Both the position numbers and the translations under genes were made by a program. From Antennarius striatus (Eukaryota > Chordata > Actinopteri > Lophiiformes > Antennariidae): 64,000 nt of DNA. Position 1 is the first letter of the stretch, and every line of letters starts with the position of its first letter. Shown one piece after another: positions 25,082-37,100 of the stretch. Where the stretch lies: the NCBI RefSeq assembly GCF_040054535.1, contig NC_090797.1, forward strand, positions 8,611,001 through 8,675,000, read 5' to 3'. The notes beneath the pieces were generated by a model. The model ran no database searches. It saw only the letters and a list, made by a program, of their open reading frames with translations, and was not told where the DNA came from.

Positions 25082-28000
25082 CACACAGGATGTCGAAAAG
25101 TGGTAACCTTTCAAAACAATTGTGAACTTCCAACATCCATATGTTTCAAAAGTGAAAATCAACTCGTCTGCACTCTCTGGTGGAGTGTTTATGTAATTAT
25201 GACAATATTATATTTCTGTATTGCAGTTCCTCACTGCATATTGACTTGCACGATAATCTCTTTGTCACAGGAAGAACCCAAAAGTTTTTGTACCAGATCG
25301 CTAGGTCTGAACTTAATGGCTTCTAAACTCATTATGAGATGAGGTATTAGGCAGAGGAGGTGAACAACATGTCATGATAAGGAAATACTGAAATGCATGT
25401 GCCTTAAAATGTCATTTAAGTAGAATACTCAAGTACCAGTAAATATATTATGTTACTTTCCATCTGTGGGTGTATGTTATGACAACTGCAAGTGCTATAT
25501 CTGGAATCTAATGAAATGAGACTCTATGTGCGATGCGGATTAAATAGCAACAACAAACATACATAAACAGTACAGTCTGTATCCCTGAAAGCTGTATCAT
25601 CATAATTTGACACATTTTCTCAAACTGACCCCAGAAAACATTAAGTTGAAAACACAGAACAGCTGAGTTCACAGCCAGGAAGGAAGGAAGGAGATATCAA
25701 TATCGGATATACTGTGCTATGTTATGCACTGTAAGCAAATGGGCCTGAGCCCTGACTATAGGATAGCTTATCGGTATTGGTTAAGGTTTGAATCCCTGAT
25801 GAATACGTGTTTTTTTATATGCCATGGGTTTAAACAGCACCATCAAACCAAGACTAACAGCTAAAACACAGCTGTGCAAACGGGATGGTGGAAGTCAGTT
25901 AAGGTGTGTGTGTCAGCTAAGAAAACAAATAATATAATACCGGGGAAAAATTACAGGATGTAAAGACATTATTTTCACTGTTTGTACATCTGATTCAATT
26001 TGAAGTAACTGAGGGTTTGGATTTAGGGCTCTTGGACAAAGGGGCCCATGTTACCTTGGGTTTGAGCAGATCTAAGCGGCTCTGTACTCTGCTCCTTAGA
26101 GGTTCTGGAGAACATCCAGTGGACACTTCAGGAGATCTGAGGGGTGGGAGGCAAAAGCGAGGGGTTTATAAATTAGAAAAGCAGGGAGGTTATATAGTCA
26201 CACTAACCAAGAAACGCACTCGCCACTTCTTCAAACAGTCTGCGTCACACATGTATTAGATGTTTGAGTAGAGTCAGACTGAGCTGATGCTGGGCATTTA
26301 CAACAAACTGGATATCAGCCATTCAGTATCATCCACCTCAGATGTAATGTCCCACCCCAGACCACAGTCGGTGGCTGTTGTTTTTACACTATTATTTTTA
26401 TTTCAGATGTTTGACCAGAGTAATTGTTCCAGTGTGGTGTGGGTGGATTTTGTTCCATATGGTTTCAGCAGAGTGTTGTAGAATCTCATGTTGGTCTCAC
26501 TGCTGTTTCAGGGGCTTTCCCAAACCTGCAGTAGTGGTCAAATCTAATTCAAAGCTCTGTCAGATGACCACATTTTATCTTTTGATTCACTCGGGTTTGT
26601 TTGACTCTTGAAGGATGTATTGAAGCAATTAATTTCATTTAAGATCTTTCAGGATTGACTGTTTATGGATTGTGCGCTGGTGCAGTGAACAGATACTATT
26701 CAGGCTTTGCAAGCATCTCTTAATCCACTGTGAACTTCAGACAGAAGGGTCAGCAGTTTTCAAAAGCTGGTCACCACAAATTTTAATGTATTATCCACAA
26801 CTATGCAAAGTTACCACACTGACATTTAAATGTCTGTTTGCAATTTGGATGAGTCATTATTGGTTAATTTGTTGGGTATTTTTTGGAGTAATATGTTTAT
26901 ACACTATAATGTGAGGAAATAGTAAAGAAAATATTAGCCTAAAGGTCTACAGCAATGCTAGCATTAAAGCATGCTCACAACATGATTTAATGGTATTGTG
27001 TATTATCTTGTTTTGCATAATAGCATGCTAATATTTCTTGATTAGAACTAAAAAGGAATGAGTGCAATTCAAATTTGACTTTGGACCTTGGCAGGAGTAC
27101 ATGAACCAGTGGGACCCCCACTAGTCTGTACTGTTTTTGCTATTTTTGCCGACCTGAACAAAGTGAGAATGCAGGTTCCCTCGCTTCCGCTGATGACGGG
27201 CTGGTCCTCAGACAGCAGATCTGCCTTGTTCTGACAAAGTGGAGTCAAAGCTTCTTCGTCCAGAAGAGCCATCAGCACTTTCACAGTGTCTCGACCTCCA
27301 TATGCAGTTGCGTGATTAATTGCATGGACCTTTGGCTGGACAGCAACGGCAACAAAAACCGGAGTCAGTGCAGTTACTTCATATCTGATGATTTTTTTTC
27401 AATGAATGTACAGACTTTAGGAAACACAAATATTAAAATTGTAGCTGTCAGATCTGAGTTTATACATTACCCTGGCTGGGCTTATCCCTGTCCCACTTTC
27501 AATAGCAGTCAGTTTGTGGATCTGGTGTAGCTGGCAGATACGCTCCTTCAGCTCCTTTGCCGTTTCTTCAGCTGCAGTGTACACGGCATCACCGCTGCTG
27601 CGTCCCTTCACTAGTGCCGCCCTGATGGTAGCCACCAGCCTGGCTCCACACACACTGAGAATCAAACACAGTGGCAGTTGCAATGAGACGGCGTCATCAT
27701 CCAGAAGACAGAGAGAGAAAAAAAAGTAATAGAATGCTCAGAAAGGTAAACCTCTCTTCTGCAGAACAGACACATGCAGGTTTTCATTTGGATGAAATTA
27801 AGTGTTTAAAAATCTTGCCAATATTTGCCAACATGAATAACTTTCCTTAAATTTACTCCACTCCTCTTTATAGTTGTATCCAGGCTTGCACATCATCTCT
27901 CTGGCAAGTCTAAAAGTCATAGCAACGTATCTCTTCTGTAGGTTTCCAACAGTCAAGTGTACTCAAGCAAGATTGCAGCAAGGTGGGAAGGTGGTGGTCC

Positions 28001-31000
28001 AGCTCTGATGTGGGCGAACAGTAACAGAATCATTTGGGAAAACAGATGTTCAGTGAGCAAGGGGCCCTGAACTCTCCATAGATGGTGTTTGTATGAGGAA
28101 ATACAGTACTCCACTGAGAGTGTAACGGCACTGCCTGTTGAAAGACATGTTGGCTGAGTACACCAACCGCTCATCAGACGTACAGTGCTCTCATCAATCT
28201 GCATAAAGTGAAACCCCTCAGAAGAGCAGCAAGAGTGGACTTCACTGCTACCCAAACATCAGGATGTGTTGATATGGCTAAGCTGAGTGAAGCAGATGTC
28301 GCAACAAGTCCTGCTACACCTCAAATCTCCACTCTCACATGATTGACCGGTGAAATCATTTCTGATAACCACTTTTGTTGTGGTGCCAAATGCTCTGACA
28401 GGCAAAATGATCTGTAGTGGTACAGGGAATGACCTGTGGAGCATGAGGTTTGATGATAATTCATCAAAGTAAGGGAATCATTTATTTATAACAGAGAAAC
28501 ACTTTGATGTAGAAAAGATGAACAGGCTTTAGCAATCCAAATGTTATCGCAAGAAGCTTGGATGTGAGTAGTTACAGGCACTTGAAAGAAATAATAATGA
28601 GCTGCAACAGGACAGGTGGATTTTAACGACTGCAGGTGTCTGCCAGGTTGGAATACCGGCTGCCAGTATTTCTACAGGCAGTAGTGCCCCCTCAACCCTC
28701 ACACACCCCCATTCACAGAGTGGCACCCAGCTCGGCTGTCTGAATTCAAGACAATTTATGAGAATTTGCCATGTTAGAGAGGAAACAAAATATATCTTGT
28801 ACTTAAAATTGCAGGAAGATACAAAGTGGTTCAAAGAAAATCCCATAAATCACCAGTTTTAGCATGTTTGACCTCAGTGTTTGCCAGATACTGAAGCATG
28901 CTCAACTTTTCTTGGAATGCCTGCATTCACATAATCTGCTCAGGATCATTTCTCTGGCATCTGAACATGTTTATATGAGGATGAGACTACAGTGAAGAAA
29001 ATACAGCATTTTGTCGTGAAGCATTATTTGAAATGGAAAGTTACTAGCTTTAGCATATATAGGATTAGCTCTGACAAATGGAAGGATGGAAACATCTTGA
29101 TGGAAACTAATGGACAAAAATCTTCCATCTGTTTAGATTTCACAAGTTTTGCATGTTTTTACTTGTGTTTATGGGTTTGTTGTTTTGTCAGCATGGTTAT
29201 GCCAAAACCTCCAAACACATTTCCATGACTCTTGGTGGTACTGTACTGTATACAGACCAGGAGGAAAAGTTTTTTGTCATGAATCTGAATAAAAAATATT
29301 TCTTACTTGTTGCAAAATAAGTCATTTAACAACATTCCTAATTTCTCAAAAATTACTGACCAATTTCCTCGATGTAGCTCATGTTCTCATCCAAAACCAC
29401 ACCAGAGAGAAAAATGTAAAATTATTTCTTTTAGTGTTTGTTGGTGTCATCTTGCAACTGCTGGACAAATCACAGACACAGAGATTTATCATTGAAGAGC
29501 TGAGTGGAAAACCATAATACTTAGGACATCTAACACAACTCTGAGAATAGGGCATTAGTCCACTAGAACCAATCAGTACTGATGAGTTCCTAGAAGTCTC
29601 TGTGTCCTGGCAATCTAGAGATGTCTAATCTGGTCTGGATTTCAGATGATTTCATAGTGACGGCTTTCAAGGCATTGCAGGGATGAAGGCTACGAACAAA
29701 CATATTTGAAGACTGTCCAGAATTGTTTCATCAGATTCTCTCATGACATCTCTCCTCCAACAGCAGTGATTACAATCATATGGGATTCATTTAAAAGCCC
29801 TCATTGTCAGTTAGTCACAATAATGCATTTCATGACTAATGATTAAATCTCCCTATACCTCTAGAGAAGTATAGGGAGAGAGCTGCATCCTTCTCCAGAA
29901 TTCTGCATAGCTGCATCCTTCTCCAGAAGGATGCAGCTATGCAGAATTCATACAAGTACATTATCACTAATGCAATGAGTGAATTCCTTTTTCACCTTTA
30001 ATACTTTCAACCTTTATGACTTAACAGTTTTTGAAACTTTCAAAAGTGATTTGTAGAAGCATAGCTTTCTGATGCTTCTGGTCTTTAAACTAAGCTAATA
30101 CAACCAACTTTTCTTACACATTTCTTAAATCTTTTCCCCAATTCATATTGAGAAAAAGCCAATTCTACAAAATCTGGAAAATTCACAGCAAATATTCATA
30201 GTGATTCACTTAATCTCCCCTTGCACGGCAGCTCTGCAAGCTTTTTGCGGAAAGAAAATGTCTAAGTGAAAGAAGTCAGTTTTGAGTTGTGGCTCCGAGG
30301 TGCACTGGCGTCGTGCCCAGAGTGTCCCCAGCCTCATGCCCTATGCCAGCTGGGATAGGCTCCAGCTCCCTGTGACCCGCTATGGTGGATGAAGCGGCAG
30401 AAAATGAATGAAGTACAGACATCAATTGCATTCTGTACCTTGGGTCAGGAATCTCCCCCAGAATCTCCTCCAGGTTGTCCATAAACTGGACAAAGTCAGA
30501 TAGGCCTTTGATATGTTTCCTCAGTGGGTCAGACTCTGTTGGAGCATAGCCTTTCCCTCCCAACTGGATGGCCCTCACAAAAGAAGTAACAGCCTGAACA
30601 TGCAGAGAAGAGAACCAAATACTTCAGAGGATCACTCCAGTTTATATATCATAGTATTCTATTGATGCAAATAAATGCAATTATATCATAGAAGAGTCTA
30701 AGACCGGGGAAAGTGTGGCTCTCTTACCAAGAAGAAAGAAGTCTTGCTGTTTTGCGCAGCATGCTTTACGTCTGTAAATGCCTGACATCCAAGTGAGCGA
30801 CTGGGGACATCAAGAGTTAGCGCCAGGGCCATGTCATTCTTGGAGTTCACAAGCAAATTCAGGTAGGAGCAGAAAACCCTTCTAACTGCCATTTTCACCT
30901 AGATAGAAATTAAATAAGTTCATCAAAATCTGTTAGTTTTTTTTGCAATACAAACAAACTTTGACCATCATTTGAACTGCTCCAACTTTTGTTGATGTAG

Positions 31001-32505
31001 TTGATATACATATTCACACAGGGCTGCAGATGGACACCTTATCTTAGCTTAAAAGGTACAGTAGCACTCCTGGCAGAGAAAAAAAAACCCTAAAAGGAGA
31101 AGCTGACAGCCTGGTTTAAAGTCCACAAATTACATTATTCTTGCTGGTAATGCAGCACCAAGCCTCCAGTATAAATTCATAAATTCAAAAGTGACAGACA
31201 GGAGTGGAGGAAAGAGACTGTTACAGGAGCTCTTGTCTAGCATCACATTGTGTTGTGTTTTAAACATCTACTATGCAACTGAAGTCGCAGCAAGTTGCTC
31301 TTAAATTGTTATGATATAGAGGTCCTGTCAATAACAGCAGGATGGACTCCAGACAGAATATTAAATTGAATAGTGGGAGATCAAATTAATGAATTACTGC
31401 CAACAGGAGGATAAGTATTTTCCAGAGAAAAACCTTATATGAGGTAGAGGGTAAAGTGGTAGTAAGTATTTCTTATGGTGGATCATGGTTTAAGTAACAC
31501 CTTTTATTTATGCATAAAAGTTGTGGTTGGCCTACCTGTGAACTGCAGGACTTGCTTGTGCTAGATGGCGTTGATGGGACTGAGGAGTCTGGGAACCGTG
31601 AGATCTCAGGGTCACCTGATAAGAACTCAAACAGTTGGTTCTTGGCAAAAGAATAAAACAAGTAATTAGAATCAATTGATATTCAACCCAGTAGCTGATG
31701 TGATCATCCACCATCAACATCAATCTGATTTGAATCAGCTTCTTGCTCACCGGGCTAACAGGCTCTTCTGGATCTGAGTCCTCTAGTCTCAGCTGTTTGT
31801 ACATGGACAGGATATCAACCAAGTCCACAGTGTTGGAACGTTTCAGGAAGGATTTGTATGCCTCAAGGATGAGATCATAGTTCTCCATGCATGCAAAACT
31901 GTGGGGCAGCAGGTGAAGTTTGTCTAACAGTAACTGTTTCCAGGCCATCAGAACATCACTCAGAGCCACTTTGAACTCTCTGCCGTGCTGTCACAGGAAG
32001 AGAAAAAACAGTGAAAATAGCAGTGATAATTACTGACAGCCTGGAACCTATCAGTTCAAAAGCATAAATAACTTCTCCAACAGTTTAAAAATGGGCCACG
32101 AGTGAGCTCAGTTGGGAATCTGAGGTAACGTCATCAAGTTGAATTGGTCATGATATTTCATATTAGTCCTCTTTTAGCCCGGTTTATTCAATATCTTTAT
32201 TTCCTGCTTTTACAGCTTTATTGTGAAAAGAAAAACTGACTGCAATGAACTTTCAGCCGCATACTGTACATTATTAGTACTATACAGAAATGATAAAGGG
32301 GCCAATGAATCAATTAGATTGTGGGGGGGGGGGGAAGCTCTAAAAAAAACAAAAAAACCTTTACCTGCTTATTAACCTCTGCCATTGCCAGCTGCAACAC
32401 CATTAGCATGTCGTCAGCACCATGGATGGTGGTCCTCTCAGAGTGTAAAAGCCTGTGGCATTCCCTCCTGAAGAATCTGACCATCACCTTTAGACGGTCG
32501 CTCAT
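21125..32505 (-). CDS. parpbp: PARP1-binding protein / PCNA-interacting recombination inhibitor (PARI)
   Basis: PARI restrains homologous recombination at forks: it binds SUMO-PCNA through a C-terminal PIP-box and contains a UvrD-like helicase fold thought to act on RAD51 filaments. Ten coding exons on the minus strand: 32505-32365, 31987-31751, 31640-31536, 30898-30728, 30593-30439, 27654-27471, 27335-27154, 26136-26055, 22103-21917 and 21426-21125. All junctions are GT-AG and phases close to give 581 residues, about the length of the human protein (579). Recognisable blocks are [33 protein letters not shown] [58 protein letters not shown] and [10 protein letters not shown]. The tail is rich in Lys/Arg (nuclear signal) and ends [11 protein letters not shown], a PIP-box (Q..L..FF). 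An in-frame ATG at 32538 would add 11 residues, but TCATATTCAG just before GGAAAATG looks like an acceptor, so 32505 is preferred. Confidence 0.95.
22104..26054. other. parpbp: parpbp intron (penultimate), no other gene seen
   Basis: This AT-rich intron contains the long CA microsatellite at about 24990-25087. Short frames on both strands lack splice context and known domains. No structured RNA or intact transposon was recognised. Confidence 0.6.
24990..25087 (+). repeat. (CA)n microsatellite
   Basis: Roughly 49 CA units are interrupted once by AA near 25066. It lies within a parpbp intron and is probably highly polymorphic. Confidence 0.98.
29848..29879. repeat. short perfect inverted repeat (11-bp arms)
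   Basis: TCTCCCTATAC (29848-29858) is matched by its reverse complement at 29869-29879. The loop, CTCTAGAGAA, itself contains the palindrome CTCTAGAG. Confidence 0.9.
29898..29949. repeat. perfect 25-bp palindrome with 2-bp spacer
   Basis: The arm 29898-29922, which begins GAATTCTGCATAGCTGC, is exactly reverse-complemented at 29925-29949, separated only by CC. The first 20 bases of the block at 29881 (AGCTGCATCCTTCTCCAGAA) recur directly at 29909, so direct and inverted copies are interleaved. This pattern fits replication template switching. Confidence 0.95.
30290..30410 (+). repeat. retroposon 3'-tail-like fragment
   Basis: The words GCCCAGAGTGTCCCC, CAGCTGGGATAGGCTCCAGC and CCTGTGACCC followed by GCGGCAGAAAATGAATGAA match the very common fish LINE/SINE tail that ends in short ATGAA repeats. 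It lies about 30 bases from the parpbp exon at 30439 on its downstream (intronic) side. Confidence 0.6.
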
Positions 32506-34127
32506 TTTCCCTGAATATGACAGAATAGCCTGAGTCATTCAGATTTCTCTTTCGCATAATCACAAATGTGTGCAAGACTTCAGACAAACCACCGTTGTTG
32601 TTTTTTAGTTTTTTAGAATGAACTGAACTAGTACAGTAACATTTAACTGAGGTTTAGGACCTGACATGAGAAGAAAAGGGTAGCAGAAAAAAGGAAAAGT
32701 GACAAACAGCGTAGGATTAATATGATTATTGATGAATGTAGAACTGCCTGTTGTTTAGGTTTGGTACTACAACTGTCTGGCCCTGATTTATTGCAAACAA
32801 ACAAAAACAACAACAAAACCCACTAACTTTTAAGACCTAAATATAGCCACTGGATATTAAACTTGTTTTTTAAACTAAACATTTTTTTTTCCCTTTAAAC
32901 CTGTAGAGAACGTATTTTCTTTGTCATTACAGGGAAAAGTCCGTTTGCCTCATTGGTACAATGGCATCGAGAAAGAGTATGTCAGAGTGTATTTCTATCG
33001 GCTACCAAGAGATATAATGTATATTACTACATTATATACATATATATGCATGTAACAACATCAATTAATTGGGCAAACCTCTAGTGCTGACGCAGTCTTG
33101 AAGAGCACTTCCACGATGAAGAGCAACAACTTTGAAATTTTAAATTGACAACGACGTTTTTCCTTCTCGACCAATCATCATGTAGAAGATGTCATCGGGA
33201 TGGTACAGCCATTTAAAATTACGCATCTCATCCAAACATGTTTAATTATTGCAGCAGATAACCACAGCTACTATTAATATTTTTTTTACACTTATTTAAT
33301 TACTAAAATTCTGAATATATCTTTCACAGCATTAGGTGTATTAATTTACTTGTGATGAAATCCCCCTCGTCATTTACGCTGAATGGTACATTCCAAGTCG
33401 AACCCGGAACAACTCTGAAAACATCTCAAAGGCGCGCAACATTTAATTCAAGAGACGTGCTTGCGAATAAATTGGTCAATAATCAGTTTTATATTCTGAC
33501 AAGGATTGTACTTCTGTCTAGGAGGTAATAATTCGGTTGGCAGCCGAAGCGTTAAAGTGACAAAATAGTCGATACAGAAATATATTGTGTCATTCTTTGC
33601 TAGTAAAGCAAATAGAAGGCATGTTTTAGTTTTCTGCTTGTTGACATATTGCTATAATGTTAGCGAACGTGAACAGGAGAGCTGTGAATGTAAATCCGTA
33701 TAAGATAAGGTGCACGCTGTATCTACATACGTCTGTTCCAAAATATCCCGCATAAAGTGTCTCATCTGATCCCGTAACAATTTATGTACTAAAACGTTGT
33801 CAAAACTATGCCTATCAATTGAACGGACTGCTAAAACCTTTCGACAGTTTTGCTACATCTAGCTTTTGTATGTGTATTTATGTGCATATCAAGTAGATTG
33901 AAGTAACACAACATACACAATTAATTCAATTTAATTATGAATTACTCGTAATAGGATACAAGAGCTCAAATCAAAGCCGGTTATCGTTTTTGTATGAACT
34001 GATTAATTTAGCAGATGTTCTTTTGCTGGTTAGCACTTTCTTGATGACAAAGACAAACTTCATTGTCCTTGTTTTTTATTTTGATGTATTACAGATTAAG
34101 TTCTGATCTTCTACCCAGATGCACATC
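32506..34127. promoter_or_regulatory. divergent parpbp / nup37 promoter region
   Basis: The two genes are head to head with about 1.6 kb between start codons. The stretch holds an inverted CCAAT context (GACCAATCATC near 33168), an ETS-like CCGGAA near 33407 and an E2F-like GGCGCGC near 33431. These elements are typical of TATA-less, cell-cycle-linked bidirectional promoters. TCTAGGAG|GTAATA near 33520 could be the donor of a non-coding first nup37 exon that splices to CTTCTACCCAG at 34118. Transcription start sites are inferred only. Confidence 0.5.
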
Positions 34128-37100
34128 ATGCATGAGGATTCCAGTCGCAGTCCCACTTACACGGTGGCTTGTGAGGACTATGTTCATGTTGTTGAATTCA
34201 GCCCGTTCAGCTCCGGTACCACTGCCTCGCTCTTGGCCTACGGTGGAAACCAGTATGTGGTCGTGGGCACCTGTCTTTTCCAGGTTTGAGATGGAATGTC
34301 ACATACTGAATCCACTCCAGTGGAATCTTCTCTGAACGTGTTTGTTCCCACAGGAGGAGGATGTGGAGGTTGAAGGAGTTGAATTAAATGTTCTGCGAGT
34401 TTTCCATCATGAGTTGCGTGTAGTCACTCTTGCCTGGAGCCCCGAGTCTCGAATGGATAGGGTCCCCATGATCAGGTACTTATTTTCAGCGCCTTTTTGG
34501 TCTTGTGATAGTTTGTCTCTGACAAGTTGCATGTTGTATAATAGAAAGACAGTTTCTCTCTCTATCTCTCTCTCTGTCTGTGTGTGTGTCCATTTTAAAG
34601 CACATTGTTGTCAAAATAAAAACAAAAGTCTTATACAAGTGTCCCTCCAGTTAGTTCAGATGCTGTTCTTTAGTGTCAATGCAGAATTACTGCTAGAATG
34701 GCTGACAAAAAAGGTTTCTCTAAAGGAACTTTGATATTTGAATTCAAAATATAAATGTATGATGCATACCATAATGACCATAATAACTATATTAATATAT
34801 ATTTCATATGTATGTATGTATATTCTGCCTATTAGATTATTTTCTGACAGTGAGCATAGCCCTGGAATTCACAGTTTTTAGCAACCACCTTCCAATACTC
34901 AACGCACCACTTTTTCAAATCATTTTTTGATGTTCTGCATAATAGAACACAAGAAAACTTCTAAGAAACAAAAACAGAAATTCTATAACTGTGCAGTTTG
35001 AAGGATGAGTTCACTGCTAAACGGCCTGAGGAAAAAGCTGCTCCATAGTCTCGTGGTGTGGACGAGGACATAACCGTTTTTGGTCAGTGACATTAGGATG
35101 AACAGGATGTAGCTGGTGTGGGTGTTGTCATTTCATATCCTTTGTTCTCTTAGCAGACACCTCTGCGACATCACTGAAGAGCAGTAGCATGTTACTGATG
35201 ATCATCTTCCGCAGAGCCATCCTGTCTCAGGACATGCATGAGCTATGTCAGTTTGTGATGGCGGCATTAAAATTCTCCTTTAGAAATGTTAACAAGAACT
35301 TGGAATAAGAATTTATCCATAAGAAATATGTCCTCCTCTGAGCTTCCTTTTTCAGTGTGGACATGTGTAATATCCATGACAGGTTCTTACCAGTAGGAGA
35401 AATGTTCATCTACTCCATCTTAGCTCCACTGATGTGTGGAGTCAGTTAATTTCCTTATTTTTGTCAACTTTGAGCGGTAGATTTTTGTCTGTGCGCCTCC
35501 CTGAAAGATTCCCTGTCAATGAAAAATCCCCTTGTTATGTGAATTCCGAACAATGAGGGTTTTGTCATCCACCAACTTCACAATAGAGTTCTCTGCTTGT
35601 GTGGGATTGCTCGCATATGTGTATAGCATGAACAAGAAGGGGCTGAGCACATGGTCCTGCGGGGGTCCAGTGTTGAGATGAGAGACGAGGAAGCTGACAG
35701 ACAATCAAACAGGCCTGGAGTTTGTTTGTGAATATGTTCAAAGTGTAGTGGCAGAGTGTCTGCTCATGGGAGATGTTGAAGTAAGCTGAACACAACAAAA
35801 AATTGAAACAGTACTCTGACAAATGTTTTTAACCAGCACAACCTCAGTTTGTTCCCTAAAACATGCATCAATTGGGGTTAAGTGTTAAGATTCTCAATGA
35901 TTACGCCCTTCATCTATTGTGTGAAATTTGATGACACACCAGCCCAGTTACATGTTTAACAAATACATTTACTGGTATAATTGGTGTTTTGTTTTGAAGC
36001 AAAAACTGGTGTTTGTAGTAATATGTGCTGCTGTAGCACCTCTTGTTATGTAAGAGGTCACATGCTAATTTAAGAGGATCAGGAGACAAATGCCATGCCC
36101 TATTGGAAACCTGACATCTGTGTCTTTAAGCACATCACAATCATTTTCACAAATAGTCCTTTTTGTGACCAGAAGAAAAGGCTGTTGCAGGGAAACCACA
36201 GGAGCCACACTATGTGAAAGTAGTCATGACCACCTCTTACTGTCACACTGCAGCTGCCAGGATGTGAGCCAAGTTATTTCAGGTGGCCTTGGACAGGAGG
36301 GAAGTAGCCTAACTGTGGATTGTTAGAAAGCAAGCGTTTCCTCCTAATTGGAGCGGTGGATGGGAAGGTTTCGGCGTTCCCTCCGGAGGTGTTTAAGCTT
36401 TGGGTAATTGAAAAGGAAAGGCAGCAATAATTCCTGGCCTTCTGTGGTTTACTCCACAGGGCCCTCAAGCCAGCCCTGTGACGTGCGCACATGTTATTGC
36501 GCTGATGACTACCCGCTCAGGTTCCATCCCTCCTTTCGATCTGCACGTAGCAGTGCCTTCCAGGAAAAGTGCAACGTTCTCACAGGCTTGTCTGAAGAGG
36601 GGGCCTGCAGAGAGTGAGAAAGATGAGTGGAGGAGAGGGGGCTTGGGCTGTGGCGCTGCCACCATCCACCGCAGCAGCTTGTAATGGCAAGCTCTGAAGA
36701 TTGCTGAATCCTACAAAGACCAGATACCCCACATAATAACTGACTTTTACCACAGATTTTCAGTCTTTATCGTCAGAGAAAGGCACGTATGGAACAACTG
36801 AGTAAATACAGTGAACAACATACTAATGGTAACAACCAGACCTTTGTGATACCCCCGGTTACAACATAGTATTTGACAAATGCACAAGAATCAACCTGTA
36901 TCAATATCCATCAGCAAATTGAATGATTTGCTGATGCTACTTGTTAAATTATTTTAAAAAAGCTCTGATTGCTGTGGCAGGACTGATCACGAAAACAAAT
37001 AATCTGCCCAATCTGACAAGAAGCAGACTATTTATATTGTGGTCAATGGTAGCAACTGGTCAATCACAGTCGATTTGTTCAGCATACAATGGAAAAATTA

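Larger units (their letters stand above)
27655..30438. other. parpbp: parpbp intron with hairpins and a repeat fragment
   Basis: No coding exon was found between 27655 and 30438. Two neighbouring inverted repeats lie at 29848-29879 and 29898-29949, and a retroposon-tail-like repeat lies at about 30290-30410, immediately next to the exon at 30439-30593. Confidence 0.55.

Noticed and set aside
26017..26259. 80-codon plus-strand frame
   Set aside because: It is the antisense shadow of the parpbp exon at 26055-26136 and its intron flank.
27087..27153. Extension of parpbp exon 7 to AAG|GTCCAA at 27087
   Set aside because: The phase does not fit the next exon; the donor TTCAG|GTCGGC at 27154 restores the frame and the conserved ILTLFRSP junction.
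32506..32538. Upstream in-frame ATG (MTQAILSYSGK) as the parpbp start
   Set aside because: It would sit in a stretch ending TCATATTCAG that looks like an intron acceptor, and the shorter start gives a length closest to the human protein.
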